NCBI RefSeq assembly: GCF_000005505.3
Contig: NC_016131.3
Span: 52,437,355 to 52,501,354, forward strand
Length of the DNA: 64,000 nt
DNA from: Brachypodium distachyon
Lineage: Eukaryota > Streptophyta > Magnoliopsida > Poales > Poaceae
Direction of reading: 5' to 3'
The notes under the pieces were generated by a model that saw only the letters and a program-made list of their open reading frames with translations, made no database searches and had not been told where the DNA came from. Below, one piece after another: positions 42,052 to 53,456 of the stretch (positions are counted from its first letter, which is position 1; each line of letters opens with the position of its first letter). Made by a program: the position numbers and the translations under genes.

Positions 42052-42893
42052 CTCTTCAACCGCCAAAAGCTTGATATCAACCTCTTAAGGCTGTGGTCTG
42101 CCTACCAAATAAGAGAACTGCAGCGATTGGAGGTAAAAAAAGTAGCCATTCTAGACCCCGCGCTGTTCAACTACGATGACATCGGTCTTGAGCCAGAAAA
42201 GGATGCCTCAAGAACCATGGCATCTAAATACTTGGTGGCATGTCTCGAGAAATACGCGGACGACGACTTCATCCTCTTCTTCCTTAATTTGGAGTAAGTT
42301 CAATTTTATATATGGAACCGTTTGTTTTTTCTAATTCAGTCTTTCTTATACACCCTTAGATACTAAAGTTTGTTTTTTTTAAAACAGAGACCATTGGGTG
42401 ACACTACTCATTTGTTTGGCTTGGTCCGCGGTGTACTACTTTGATTCACTACTTCCGAAGAAGGGTGTTCGAGGTAGGTTCTGGAAACCCATTAAATCAC
42501 TCATTAACACTGCCTGGAAAGTGGCGAGCAAGGGAAAACTAGCTGGTAAAGGCTATAAAGACGAGCCTCACCACAACCACAGGTTCCCTTGCCAGCAACA
42601 GCCGCCCGGCAGTGTTCTGTGGCTACTACTGCTGTCACATCCTTATGGAGAATGCCAGCAAGTTCAAGCCTGAGTGAAAGGGGTCAGTCACGGCGATGGA
42701 AGAGTACTGGCGGCCCCGAATGACAATGGGACACCGACCTAAATGGGTCGTCTATAACATTCAAAGGGAGTTCGCCCATCTCATAAACAATGAGGTCATC
42801 AAGCCTAGTGGGAACTTCTTCGAACACGTGGAACAAGTCGTGTCTAGGTTCACCCACGACAATAGATTCATTTGTATTCTTTATATGCTTTCA
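42052..42893 (+). pseudogene. Ulp1-like cysteine protease of the CACTA element, broken
   Basis: Exon-like frame to 42296, intron 42297-42387, then DHWVTLLI with the catalytic-type His, YYFDSLLPKKG with the Asp, and QQQPPGS with the oxyanion Gln. Just before the expected catalytic Cys the frame shifts; the Cys context (VFCGYYC) lies in another frame at about 42613-42633, and a TGA follows. Further family sequence (MEEYWRPRMTMGHRP) continues in frame to 42893. The family resembles SUMO-type proteases carried by plant transposons. It is inactive as read. Confidence 0.75.
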
Positions 42894-43198
42894 TGAAATT
42901 TTGACACTTTGTAATTATGCTTCTATGGAGTTTTGACACTTTGTAATCAATGTGGTGAAGTGAGATACATTTGTATTCTTTATATGCTTTATATGATGCG
43001 GCTTATATACATTTGTATGCTTTAAATGATGTGATGTGATGTGATGTGATGCGGCTTTATATGTATTTTTCTGCGATGAGATACATTTTTGTATGATGAG
43101 ATACATTCTATGTATAATTTGTTGTGCTGTATATAATTCGCTGTGTATTTCCTGTGTATTTACTGTGTTTTTAATTATTATTTTAAATACCGAAAATG

Positions 43199-43430
43199 TA
43201 TCAGTATCGGTCGCTCGACCGACACTGATGCGGCAACGCGACCGTTACTGATGATATATACATCAGTAACGGTCCGGGAGGAGCGACCGCCACTAATGTA
43301 TATATACTGATGATTGTACATCAGTAACGGTCCGGACGACCGTTACTGATGATGGGTATCATCAGTAACACGAAGTTATAAACGGCGGCCCCGACCGTTA
43401 CTGATATGATTTTTCGACCGTTAATGATAA
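43199..43430. repeat. Right subterminal repeat array of the CACTA element
   Basis: Again the CATCAGTAACGGTC / GACCGTTACTGATG motif, about nine copies with variants, in both orientations. It mirrors the left array. Confidence 0.85.
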
Positions 43431-43636
43431 CCATTTCTGTAGTAGTGACAATACTTGTACTTCCAGCAGGCAGATTAAACCACCCTTCCTAACAAAATGG
43501 TACCATCCTTGATTTTTGTTGTTGCACGCAGATCAAACTTCAGCGGCTGCCTGCCTATTCTTATAGAGCATAGAATATGAGTGGAGGACATGTTGAATCC
43601 CAATCGTTGAAATATCAGACTGCGTACTGTGTACCC

Positions 43637-43713
43637 CATTTTCTGGATTGCAATGCTTGCAAAATGGTTTTTGGTTGTACGTCATTTTCCAGATTGCAAT
43701 GCCTGTAAAGTGG
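43637..43713. repeat. Short direct duplication over the aldolase stop codon
   Basis: CATTTTCTGGATTGCAATGC (43637) and CATTTTCCAGATTGCAATGC (43683) are direct repeats 46 bp apart. The second lies in the last codons of the aldolase gene, the first in its 3' UTR. Confidence 0.8.
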
Positions 43714-45950
43714 CCCGATTTGCAAGTTCTGAAATTTCAACGAATTTCCTTTCTCCCATCAACTCTTTGTTGAAAATAGCATCCGATAACACCACTGCAG
43801 ACGCCCCTGCCTCCATGTGCGACTTGATTGAATCTGCCAGAGGGGCCATATCAGTGTGAATGTTTCATATAGCAGACCGGCAGCTCTACTTTGATTAAGT
43901 GCGGTAATCTATTTCTTTGTGGCTAACTTAAAGTGTCTATGTATTCGGAAAAGAACATTTGGATGTTGCTATTTAGGCATCGAAGCAAGTAGGGATGGAT
44001 ACACAAGCCATCTTACCGATGGTAATTCCTTGAGAAGCAACCATTGGTAGAACAGGAAATGGTTTCTTTAGAGCAGACATGTACATCTCTCCACCCATCA
44101 CTGAAACTGGGTACACCTAATTAAATTCGACACACAAACCAACTAATGTCAGATACTCAGATGGCCAACAAAACTAATCGAAACTAACACATTTGTTCGT
44201 CACAAAATAAAACAACAGATTTTGCTCAAAACGATCCTAGAGAAGGAATTGTTTAACAACATCTGACAAAAAGTTATCGTCTTAATATATAGTTAATGCT
44301 CTGACCTTTCTACACATAACTACAAGAGGAGAGATATGAGTCATGAAACCTTAACGATTTTAGCACCAGCACTGCAAGCAGATATAATCTGCAAAAATCA
44401 TGTATAACAAACATGTTAGGCCAAAAATTAGGTACTCAGAACTGCGTCAATTCATTTCGATGGAGGTTGGTATGTGGCATTTGGTACATACTTCAGTTGG
44501 CGTCAACACTCCTGGAATATACAGAACCTCACTTTCTTCAAGTTCATGAAGTATTTCCTTGAGCAATAAAATACGCAAGAATCAATCAGCATTTATATGT
44601 TACATTGGCGTACCGGTTTGGATACAAACTGTATTATCACAAAATCTATTTGTTATCCATAAATATTGCATCCTGTAAAGCAACTCAAAGCACACACAAG
44701 AAATAGGAGTCAATTTGTGAAATAAAATTACCGATGCCCTAAACTAAAAGCCTGCAAGGATCTTTGATATATCTAAAATAAAATAGTAGCATGTTTTACA
44801 TGACAAACTGTATAGGGAATGTTCCTAGTGATGTAAGTATATAGTTAGTAATAAGTAATAACACTCGAAGATGTTAAAAAGTAATAACTGAATATAGGAA
44901 AATGTGCATTTCTAGTAAAACAAGCAGTATTAGAAATGCATTACTACTGCCTCTTACCATGACTGTACCAGGACTCATGAGAAACTGTGCACCGGCTCTA
45001 ATTGCTTTCCTTGCATCATCAACACTTAGGACCGTGCCAACCTAAGTAGAAGGTGCAGAAAAATCAGTAAATATCACGAGCTATTAACGATGTGCCTGAT
45101 AGTTTGAGATAACTGAGATTGCACAGGCCAGGCCAGCTTTGATGGAGTAGTATAATGCGACTTATCACTTTTGAAAAACACATCGGGAAATAACTGCCTG
45201 TGAAGTAATGCAAGGTTTGCCTTACGCCAAATGTCAAAGAAGGATAACTCCTGCGAAGATCCTCAACAACCTGGATGGTAAGAAGATTAACCAATCACTT
45301 GGAAGCTAGCAAGGAGTGAGTAATGGTGATCATTTTAAAAGAATGGTGAGGAAGGCACCACCTCCAGCACTCCAGGAGTGGACATCACAATTTCTAGCTG
45401 AACAACATAGCACATGTTTGTTAGAACCAGGGAGGAATCAAACAACAGTACAATACTAACATGTAAAGAAAATGTTTAGCATGGATGGAAAGAACCCCAG
45501 AGACACAAGCTCAGAAAGAAAGAACCTCCTCCTCTGGAGGGTTCATTCAGAACACCAAGCACCCTAGAATTCTACTCCACCACGCACCCAACAAAACAAA
45601 GACCGCATTGGAGCAACTAACTCACCACAGATACGCCGCCGCGCACGGCCGCGTGGGCCGCCTGCAATGCCATGTCACTGCTGCAAGGAGACATAGAAAG
45701 AAGAGCCAAGAAGAGAAGTTGAGACAATTCTTAATCTTTGCTCTGGTGAGACCAAACGCCAAACAGGTGCCGGGCGCCGGCAGGGATTAATTGGGTGAGG
45801 GCGGCGTTTTGCTTACTCTTGCGCGCGGAGGCAGGCGATGACGCGCGAGCGCAGTATGGAGGCGAGCGCCTTCGGTGGCCGCGACGGGTCTCGCCGGCGA
45901 CGGCGAAGCTGGGAGGTGGGTCGAGGCGGCTGTGCAGCGGCAACGAGCAT
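43682..45950 (-). CDS. KHG/KDPG aldolase-like protein, nine exons
   Basis: Exons are 45817-45950, 45626-45680, 45362-45397, 45226-45270, 44958-45041, 44492-44557, 44350-44388, 44017-44116 and 43682-43833, giving 236 residues with GT/AG introns. The family splits 2-keto-3-deoxy-6-phosphogluconate or 4-hydroxy-2-oxoglutarate to pyruvate and a second product through a Lys Schiff base. Visible are the barrel strand with Glu65 (LEIVMSTPG), the substrate-loop region VGTVLSVDDA, and Lys153 of KIVKVYP, which matches the Schiff-base Lys. Residues 1-30 are Arg/Pro-rich and may be an organellar presequence. An alternative acceptor earlier in exon 9 hits a stop. The CACTA element begins 235 bp beyond the stop codon. 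Confidence 0.9.
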
Positions 45951-46228
45951 CCTGGAGCGAGCGGGAACCGCCCTCCAATGAGCGCAGTTCTGCAGTAGAG
46001 TTGTGAGATAAGCGTTGTCCTCCGCTCTGCTTTTCTCAGGCTTGTCAACCTTTTTTTTTTTACAGCCTCAGACTTGTCAACCTGTTCCTTCGCTTCGTCT
46101 AAGAAAAAAAAACTGTTCCTTCGCGGTGAACCTGTGGTGCATTTCCAAAGAAGTAACTAAAACAGGTCGGCTAATTTCCGTAGCCTGAAATTTATATAAA
46201 ATCCCAATCTCCTTACCAAGTCTAAATA

Positions 46229-46340
46229 CTACCTCCGTCCCATTTAAGTGACTTTTTATTACATTTATCTAGACACTTTTTAAGTATAGTTACATTCATA
46301 TTTTAGCAAATTTGAGCCACTTAATATAGAACGGAGGGAG
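46229..46340. mobile_element. Stowaway MITE
   Basis: Starts CTACCTCCGTCCCATTTAAG and ends AATATAGAACGGAGGGAG with TA on both sides. Confidence 0.85.
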
Positions 46341-46947
46341 TATAAGTTAGTGGTAAAAAAAAGTCTAAATAGAAGTTAACAGTTAGGTGTCTGGTTAGAT
46401 TTAGGGTGTGTTTGTACGGGGAAAGTATCAGGTAGTTACGTGTTTGGTTACACTTATGGTGTGTTTGTACGGGAAAGAATCAAGTGAAAACCATTTTTAT
46501 GGTGCAAATTTTTTAGAAACCAAAATTTGTAGTTTCAATTTTTTTTAAAAAAAATACCATATGTTGAAGGAGTAATGTTCTACCAACATGCAAAAATTCA
46601 AATCAAAACTCAAATACATTTGGAAGGAATAGAAAAGAGAATGTACAAGTGAATGATGTCAAACTGTACAGAACCGCTATTCATGTTGAATTTGGTTTTT
46701 TATTGCTACTAAACGAGATTGAGTTTGACCTGAAATCATTTTTATAATGGTTTCACAGAGTTTTCATCGGAAGATTGTTTTTACCGGATACGTCAATGTG
46801 TTTATACACCACTTGTTTTTAGTAACCACAATCTGTATGAGATTAGACACAACAAGGTTAGTCATCAATCAAACATGCTGAATTTTCAATTTCCAACGAC
46901 CCAACAGTTGGCCATCATGGCAGTCAACTTGCCACCTGGTCGGTCAA

Positions 46948-47143
46948 CAAGGGCGAAGCTAGGATGGAGGGCCACTGGTGTCAACTTTGCTGGCCCGGTG
47001 CCATTTTCTACAAATGAATAATATGCTTTACTTAGCTTTGTAAAAGTAAAGCATATTATTCATTTGTAGAAATTTTACAAAGGAATATTGCTACAATTCA
47101 TTGGTGTTAACTGACACCATTAATATAACCTAGCTCTGCCCCT
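46948..47143. mobile_element. MITE-like element with a 27-bp hairpin
   Basis: The core arms TTTCTACAAATGAATAATAT... (47005-47031) and their complement (47046-47072) are perfectly inverted around a 14-base loop. Outside these, GGGCGAAGCTAGG and its inverted counterpart CCTAGCTCTGCCCC, and GGTGTCAAC/GTTAACTGACACC, extend the symmetry. The outer motif occurs at the ends of common grass MITEs. Confidence 0.65.
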
Positions 47144-47676
47144 GCCGGTCAGCGGTGGCTCGGGCTCGATTAGGACCACGCGTGAACAACTTACAAAAAA
47201 TTAGAATCCAAATATGCATTTTGATAGAATTATGACTCAATTGACACATCCCGAATAGTTTTAGGACCTACGGTGCACTTTACTCTTTCAAACAAATTTT
47301 GATAAGCAAATCCAGCACAACGAATGCAGATAAAGAAAACCTATGAAAGAAAAAAACATCCAAATCAAAAGAAAACCAATCGGGCAAGCTCAAATTAACA
47401 AAACCCAATATAACGCATTGCAACGGGATAGGAAAGAACTAATCATTTTTCAATCTCAACCGCTTGATTCCATGACTAGACGACCATGAACGGCAGCAGA
47501 TCACTTAATCCATGGGACATCCATTTTTTTTAGGGCAGAAACCACAAAACCTCAAGCCCAGCCCAATAAACCCAACCCAACCTCTCCCGTATTCCCCTTC
47601 TCCCCCTCCCCTCGCGCCGCCGCCCTCGAACCCTAAAACAAAACCCCCGATAGAGCCACCGGATAGAGCATCAGCC

Positions 47677-50618
47677 ATGGCGGAGCACGACCTGACGGCG
47701 CGCATGGCCGCGCAGATGGACTGCCATCTGGTGTTCCCGCTGCTGGAGTTCCTCCAGGAGCGCCAGCTCTACGCCGACGACCAGATCCTGGAGGCCAAGA
47801 TCCGCCTCCTCAGCGGCACCAACATGGTCGACTACGCCATGGACATCCACAAGTCGCTCCACGGAACCGACGACGTCCCCGCTGACATGGTCGCCCGCCG
47901 CTCAGAGGTCGTCGCCAGGCTCAGGACCCTCGACGAGGCCGCAGCGCCGCTTGTAGGGTTCCTCTCCAACCCGCAGCTCGTCCAGGAGCTCAGGCCCGAC
48001 AAGCAGTACAACATCCACATGCTCCAGGAACGCTATCAGGTCTGTAATCCACTACGATTATGGGTTGGGTCGCGTGTTGGAATTTTTGACCTAGTATATT
48101 TGGGTATGCTTAACTCTCAAGGATTGTGCGATTGGCTTTTGTGCCCTTAGATTGTAATGATTATTGCCCTTACATGATAGTTCGATCCTTCTGTTGACTG
48201 CCGTTTTATTAACTTCGAATTTATTATTAGGTTTAGTAATGTTCCAATTTGTGATGTTGGTTTTCCAACCATCAACTGTTAGCGAGTTTGTCAGTCATGA
48301 CTTCTGTGGTTAAACTCGTTCTCTCTTATAAAATTTCCTTTAGTTGTGCTTCAAGGAGCTCTGCTTATTGCAAAAATCTTCAGAATATATGATGATTATC
48401 TAATTGTATAATCTGACGTGTTATGTGCAAACTAACTAATCAAATCCTTGTTAATGATACAGATTGGACCTGACCAGATTGAAGCTCTGTATCAATATGC
48501 TAAATTTCAGTTTGAGTGTGGGAACTACTCAGGAGCTGCTGATTTCTTGTACCAGTATCGTGCTTTGTGCACAAACAGTGAGAGGAGTTTGAGTGCGCTG
48601 TGGGGAAAGCTCGCTGCAGAGATATTGATGCAGAACTGGGATGTTGCACAGGAGGAGCTTAATCGGTTGAAGGAGCTTATTGATTCAAAGGTTTGCCTTC
48701 TAAATTCTAATATGTATGTTCTGTCCTTTTTAGTTCGCCTTATGTAACATCTTTATAAATTTTTGGCCATGTTTCTTTTTTTGCAGAACTTCTCATCACC
48801 TATAAATCAGCTCCACAGCAGAATATGGCTGATGCATTGGAGTCTCTTTATCTTCTTTAACCATGAAAATGGAAGAAATGGGATCATCGATCTGTTCTTC
48901 CAGGACAGGTTTGTTTACGAAGCTTATAATTATTTAGTCCTAATGTATTATATTTTTAATAGATAATCTAGTCTAAATTAACCATAAATTGTGTGTATAA
49001 CATTATAACTACCGAGTACCGACCTGGGCATTGTTAGTTTCTTTCATGGTTTGAATTTACAAATAAGAGCAAGAGACTGAGCTAATTGTGAAATGTGATT
49101 GAGTTTTATGCAAAAGGCTTCTTCACAAAAGGATTGGAGATGGTTTTATCCAATTTATATGAGCCCATTTTTCTAAACATACTTCTCTCTATCTTTTCCC
49201 AGGTACTTGAATGCAATTCAGACAAACGCACCCCATCTTCTGAGATACCTTGCTGCTGCAGTTGTTGTGAACAAAAGGAGAAGGAATATGCTTAAAGAAT
49301 TGATTAAAGTCATTCAGCAGGAGCAGCAGTGCTACAAGGATCCCATAACTGAATTCCTCGAATGCTTGTATGTGAACTATGATTTCGATGGCGCACAACA
49401 GAAACTCATTGAGTGCGAGCAGGTAAGTTTAAGATTCTTTCTACCAATATTCATGGTCATTCTGCTTATTAAACTTGTGTCAACATGCTCCTCTGTACAC
49501 TGCTTGAGTTAACAGTTTGCTCATTATTTATATGTTGTATTTCCTTTTTTTTTTCAATCCTTTGGTTACAAACTGCATTTGTTCTTTGCTTTGTCGCTTT
49601 GGTATCCCTATTGCCTCAGCAGTTTTCATGTGTTGCAGAACTGTCTGTTATGTTTTTTTTTCTAATGGCTGCCTTTCTAGGTTATATTGAATGATCCCTT
49701 TCTGGGAAAGCGCATTGAAGAAGGGAATTTCATCACTGTTCCCCTAAGAGACGAGTTCCTTGAAAATGCTCGCCTGTTCATTTTCGAGACTTACTGCCGT
49801 ATACATCGGTGCATAGATATTGGGTAGGTGTTTGTGCCTTCATCTCCACTTTTTAATGAATTCCGTAATTCAGTTGCAATCATTGATTGGAGAAAGTGCT
49901 GTTGTGAAGTGTTGCCTGAGTTAGCATACACTAGTTATGAACTATTTATCGTGCTACTGGCTATTCTTTACTTATTTCATAGTAACTGTATTGCATTCTT
50001 TCCTGTATGTTGTTGCCTGTCATACATCACTCGAGAGTAAAAAACACATATCATTAGGCTCAATCGTTGCTATCTGTGGTAAGCCTGTTAGGACTCAGGA
50101 ATAATGCTTACTCTGTATAACATCCAGAGGGTTGAAAACCTATTCCAATCTTTTAGTTTAGGAGCATATATTATCGTATGTTTATGTTTCATATTGTCTC
50201 TTCAGCATAGGAGAACTAGATTGTTAATAAATATATCTAAGATGTTCTTCCAATATTTTGCAACAAACAGCATGCTTGCGGAGAAGATGAACATGACCTA
50301 CGACGAGGCGGAATTATGGATAATGAACTTGGTCAAGAGTTCAAAACTGGATGCCAAGATTGATTCAGTGACAGGAACTCTTATCATGACGACCAATCAT
50401 GTTAACGTGTAAGTTGCTCCAGCCCTACTTAATCACAATATGCCAATTTGTATTATAATATTTACTTGTTTCTGCCAGAATTGTAATATCTCTATCAATC
50501 CTTTTGCAGCCATGAGCAGATCATTGAGAACATGAAGAACCTTAACGCCCGAACTTACATGCTAGCAAAGAGCCTTGTGGATCCAGGTCATGCAGCAGCA
50601 CAGCAGGCTGCCCGGTGA
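47677..50618 (+). CDS. EIF3E: Eukaryotic translation initiation factor 3 subunit E (INT6)
   Basis: Exons are 47677-48039, 48463-48690, 48787-48908, 49203-49422, 49681-49823, 50271-50408 and 50510-50618. All introns are GT/AG and the product is 440 residues, matching the plant family. eIF3e is a subunit of the eIF3 complex, which bridges the 40S subunit and mRNA, and it also contacts COP9 signalosome and proteasome lid subunits in plants. The N-terminal helical eIF3_N region begins [13 protein letters not shown] sequence (residues about 5-135). The C-terminal PCI winged-helix region includes [20 protein letters not shown] (about residues 363-382). It begins at the first ATG after a pyrimidine/GC-rich leader. 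Confidence 0.96.
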
Positions 50619-51983
50619 GACTAAAAGCATCTGCAGTTTTGAGTCGGCAAGAATTGTTTGGGAGCTTGGTTCTTCGGCTGCGCCTTTGTTGTTAGTACTT
50701 GAATCACACAGACGGTGATCTGCAATTTGCTATAGCTTATGCTGACGTTTATAATGTTTTGTACTCGGAATTCTGTTACTCAAGTTAATTGTTTATTTAG
50801 TATTGCAATCACTCATACCTGATTGTCACGGTATTTCTTGTGTATCCCCAAGTGCCAAATTGTGTGACTTCGAATGGGAACATTGATGTCTGGGAGAAAA
50901 TCACATCTAGCACAGACGATCCCAATATCCTCTATTGACAATTAAACAGGTCCCTAATTCTTTTTACAAATACATTTTTGAGTAAAATTTGAAATTGAAT
51001 TTACATTTCTAATATAATAAGTAAGAACTACCAAAAAGACTACCAAATTTCTAGCAAGTTTCATTTCAGATATAGGTTCTTCTAGTAGCTTCTAGACGTC
51101 TAAAGCAAGCATTAGTCCGAATGAGAGAGCTCAAATAACTGTAGCCAACAAAAATTCAGTACCGGACATGTGAAAATTGCAACAAATCTGATCGCGCATT
51201 TGCACAGGCCACCTTGATAGATTAAAAAAGGATAAGGATTACACTCACCAGATAAAAAACCATTGTAAACATCACCCTTTGATAAAATATGTTATTCAAC
51301 ATTTCAACTAAAAGAACTAGACGAAATAATATCAGAACGTGTTGAGAAAATTTAAAATAAGAGTATTATAACTAAAAGAGAACAAATAAGATTAAGAGTA
51401 ACGCATTGGTGGTCCATTAACTTGGTGGTGTGAACACTTCAGTCCAACAACTTAAAAACACCGCATCTGTACCACTAAGCTTGGCAGGGGGAACACTTTT
51501 GGTCAAAATCATGTTTAAGAGTTTAATTTTGTTGAGTTAGCATTCGTGAAACTATGGGGTGGTTTTTTTTTTTCTTCTCACAAGGTTCATACCCCATACC
51601 ATCTCAATTCCCCCGCCCGAGCCCTCCCAATTCTCCGTTCTCAACCAAGAATCATAGCCTCTTGGAAGCTTCGGGTCGATCTTATCGTAATGTATCAGTT
51701 GTAAAATGGTGCATCGCTCAGATCTCTATACGTTGGCCAAAAAGCTCATTTTCATATATGATTTCCCGAGAAACTATCCTTGGAATTACAGTACAAAGCC
51801 TCTTTGATATCTACGTGAAGATTATGATAACTCACAGCTCATAGAAATGCAATTATATATTCATCCACACGTTACGGAACGAAGACAAAGTGAACCTCAC
51901 AATATTATCACTTGCTCTTTAGCAAAGCCATAGATTTATATGAGATGACAGTACAACATTACATGAGACTTGCTGCGACAAAA
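50619..51983. other. Intergenic between eIF3e and the NB-ARC array
   Basis: eIF3e 3' UTR then AT-rich sequence. 51690-51870 is the 3' flank of NB-ARC copy 1 and is similar to 54237-54440 and 60361-60545. No gene was seen. Confidence 0.5.
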
Positions 51984-53456
51984 TTAACCGCAGCTAACAA
52001 ACTTATTATTCACTGAGCGCTTCCTCTTGACAACTCTTGTTTGTGGCTCCCGGATCTCACAAGTATAGATGTAGCAATGGTAGGGCAGTATCTGAGACTT
52101 CCATGCGAGGATCTTAAATCTTCCATGAGGCTTGACGCCTCCATACACCACATCTTGAATTTTAATATCCGGAACTTCATCTTTAGAAGAACGTGTATTA
52201 GAAACAAAAAGATATTCACCATCCAGTATTCCCACATATGTAGGTTTATCTTTATTAACCAGAGCACAAGGATGCTCACCGTACATAGAGTGAAGTTTTG
52301 CTACAGACCTTTTCATGAATTCCAGAACGTTGCACCAATAATTGATGTTAAAATTATCTTTAAGTACGCGAGCGGTGACATTTGCAGCAACTAGAGATCT
52401 ACTCTGCATCCTCGCTATCTCCATTGCCAAATGCAAAAATTTCGGGTGCATCTCCGGGTTCGTGCTTCCAAAAGTAATCACCTTGAAGAAATACCAGTAC
52501 GCCTCATGAGACAGAGGCTTCAACGTCATAGCCTGTGCTGTGCCAAACTTTCTGATCTTGTCGGACCGGCTTGTGATTATAATCTTATTACCGGTTGTAG
52601 TGAACCTTGTAGAGAGAGAACACATCCATTCCCATAAATCTTCATTGAGTTCCCTTACTACCTCAAAAACAATCAGCAATCTCCCATTCTTGTCATGTCT
52701 CGATGTGCTTTCATCTCTCAAAATGGCTGTACCCTCATGTCCGAAGTTACCATCTTCAAAGAACACAATCTGTGAGAAATGATCACGGACTCTTTCGTCG
52801 TTGCAGGCATGAGCGACAAGGGTACTCTTTCCAGATCTCCCTGGACCAACAATTGGGAGGACCTCAAACCTGCCAAGACTAGTACCACTACAAGGTTGTG
52901 TGTGCAAGAGGAAGTTGACAACCAGTTCCATCTCCATCTGGCGGCCAAACATGCACTTTTCCAGCAAGATATGCATGCTGTAAGGCTGGCGGAGCAGACG
53001 AGGATATGTTGCCAAGAACATGACCGACTCACTCACATCAAGGATCATGGTTCTCAAACTGTCAAGGACTTGTTCAACTTCTAGTTCTTGTGAAGTTTTT
53101 GTGCTGCTGCTAGATAGAAAGAGACGTTTTGCATAACTGAATTTGGACAGAGCCCATGGCTTACTCATAATCTGACGATCTTCATCCTCGTTTGCTCCAA
53201 TAGCTCTGTATCTGAAGGCGTCGAGCACGTAGAAACCTCCGTACATGGTGTCCCTCAGCATGCTGAGCTGCTGAAGCATCCCTTGGTTTGTGATGCAACG
53301 CCCCGCGGCCTCGTCGACGATGACCTGAGCTCGGAGTAGAATCCTCTCGAGGTTAACCACCGGGGACTGCTCTGGCCGCTTGCAGTAATTTTTGATGAAG
53401 AAACTCATGGATCTTGTAGCAAGTTCACCGACCACCGCCGGAAGGAAAATCTCCAT
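51984..53456 (-). CDS. NB-ARC protein without LRRs, tandem copy 1
   Basis: One exon, 490 residues if it starts at the conserved MEIFLPAVVGELATRSMSFF (an upstream in-frame ATG at 53519 would add 21). NB-ARC ATPases act as switches in plant immune receptors. An Rx-N-like helical part (residues about 1-120) precedes the NB domain with P-loop GPGRSGKST. The kinase-2 position reads LLIVFEVV rather than the usual LLVLDDVW, and RNBS-B is NKIIITSRS. GLPL is missing and no LRR follows. The C-terminus, after VVYGGVKPHGRFKILAWKS, ends KRKRSVNNKFVSCG, a Lys/Arg-rich tail. It may be a regulator or decoy rather than a sensor, but that is inference. Confidence 0.85.
   Translation of the reverse strand: MEIFLPAVVGELATRSMSFFIKNYCKRPEQSPVVNLERILLRAQVIVDEAAGRCITNQGMLQQLSMLRDTMYGGFYVLDAFRYRAIGANEDEDRQIMSKPWALSKFSYAKRLFLSSSSTKTSQELEVEQVLDSLRTMILDVSESVMFLATYPRLLRQPYSMHILLEKCMFGRQMEMELVVNFLLHTQPCSGTSLGRFEVLPIVGPGRSGKSTLVAHACNDERVRDHFSQIVFFEDGNFGHEGTAILRDESTSRHDKNGRLLIVFEVVRELNEDLWEWMCSLSTRFTTTGNKIIITSRSDKIRKFGTAQAMTLKPLSHEAYWYFFKVITFGSTNPEMHPKFLHLAMEIARMQSRSLVAANVTARVLKDNFNINYWCNVLEFMKRSVAKLHSMYGEHPCALVNKDKPTYVGILDGEYLFVSNTRSSKDEVPDIKIQDVVYGGVKPHGRFKILAWKSQILPYHCYIYTCEIREPQTRVVKRKRSVNNKFVSCG

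Larger units (their letters stand above)
38680..43447 (+). mobile_element. CACTA (En/Spm) DNA transposon with intact ends, 4,768 bp
   Basis: The ends are CACTACTACAAAACGG (38680) and CCATTTCTGTAGTAGTG (to 43447), inverted as in all CACTA elements. A 3-bp duplication ACA flanks both ends (38677-38679 and 43448-43450). Both subterminal regions are packed with a 15-mer-like repeat in both orientations. The interior holds a TNP2-type transposase fragment and an Ulp1-like protease, both on the plus strand and both defective. The element ends about 235 bp from the stop codon of the aldolase gene. Confidence 0.95.
45951..47676. other. Intergenic between divergent aldolase and eIF3e genes
   Basis: The two genes are transcribed away from each other and share this 1.7-kb promoter side. 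It contains a Stowaway MITE (46229-46340), a repeated GGTGTGTTTGTACGGG-type fragment (about 46407 and 46459), and a hairpin element at 46948-47143. Confidence 0.55.

Noticed and set aside
43020..43056. GATGT short repeats, considered as a satellite
   Set aside because: A few imperfect units inside the CACTA right arm; too short to list as a separate element.
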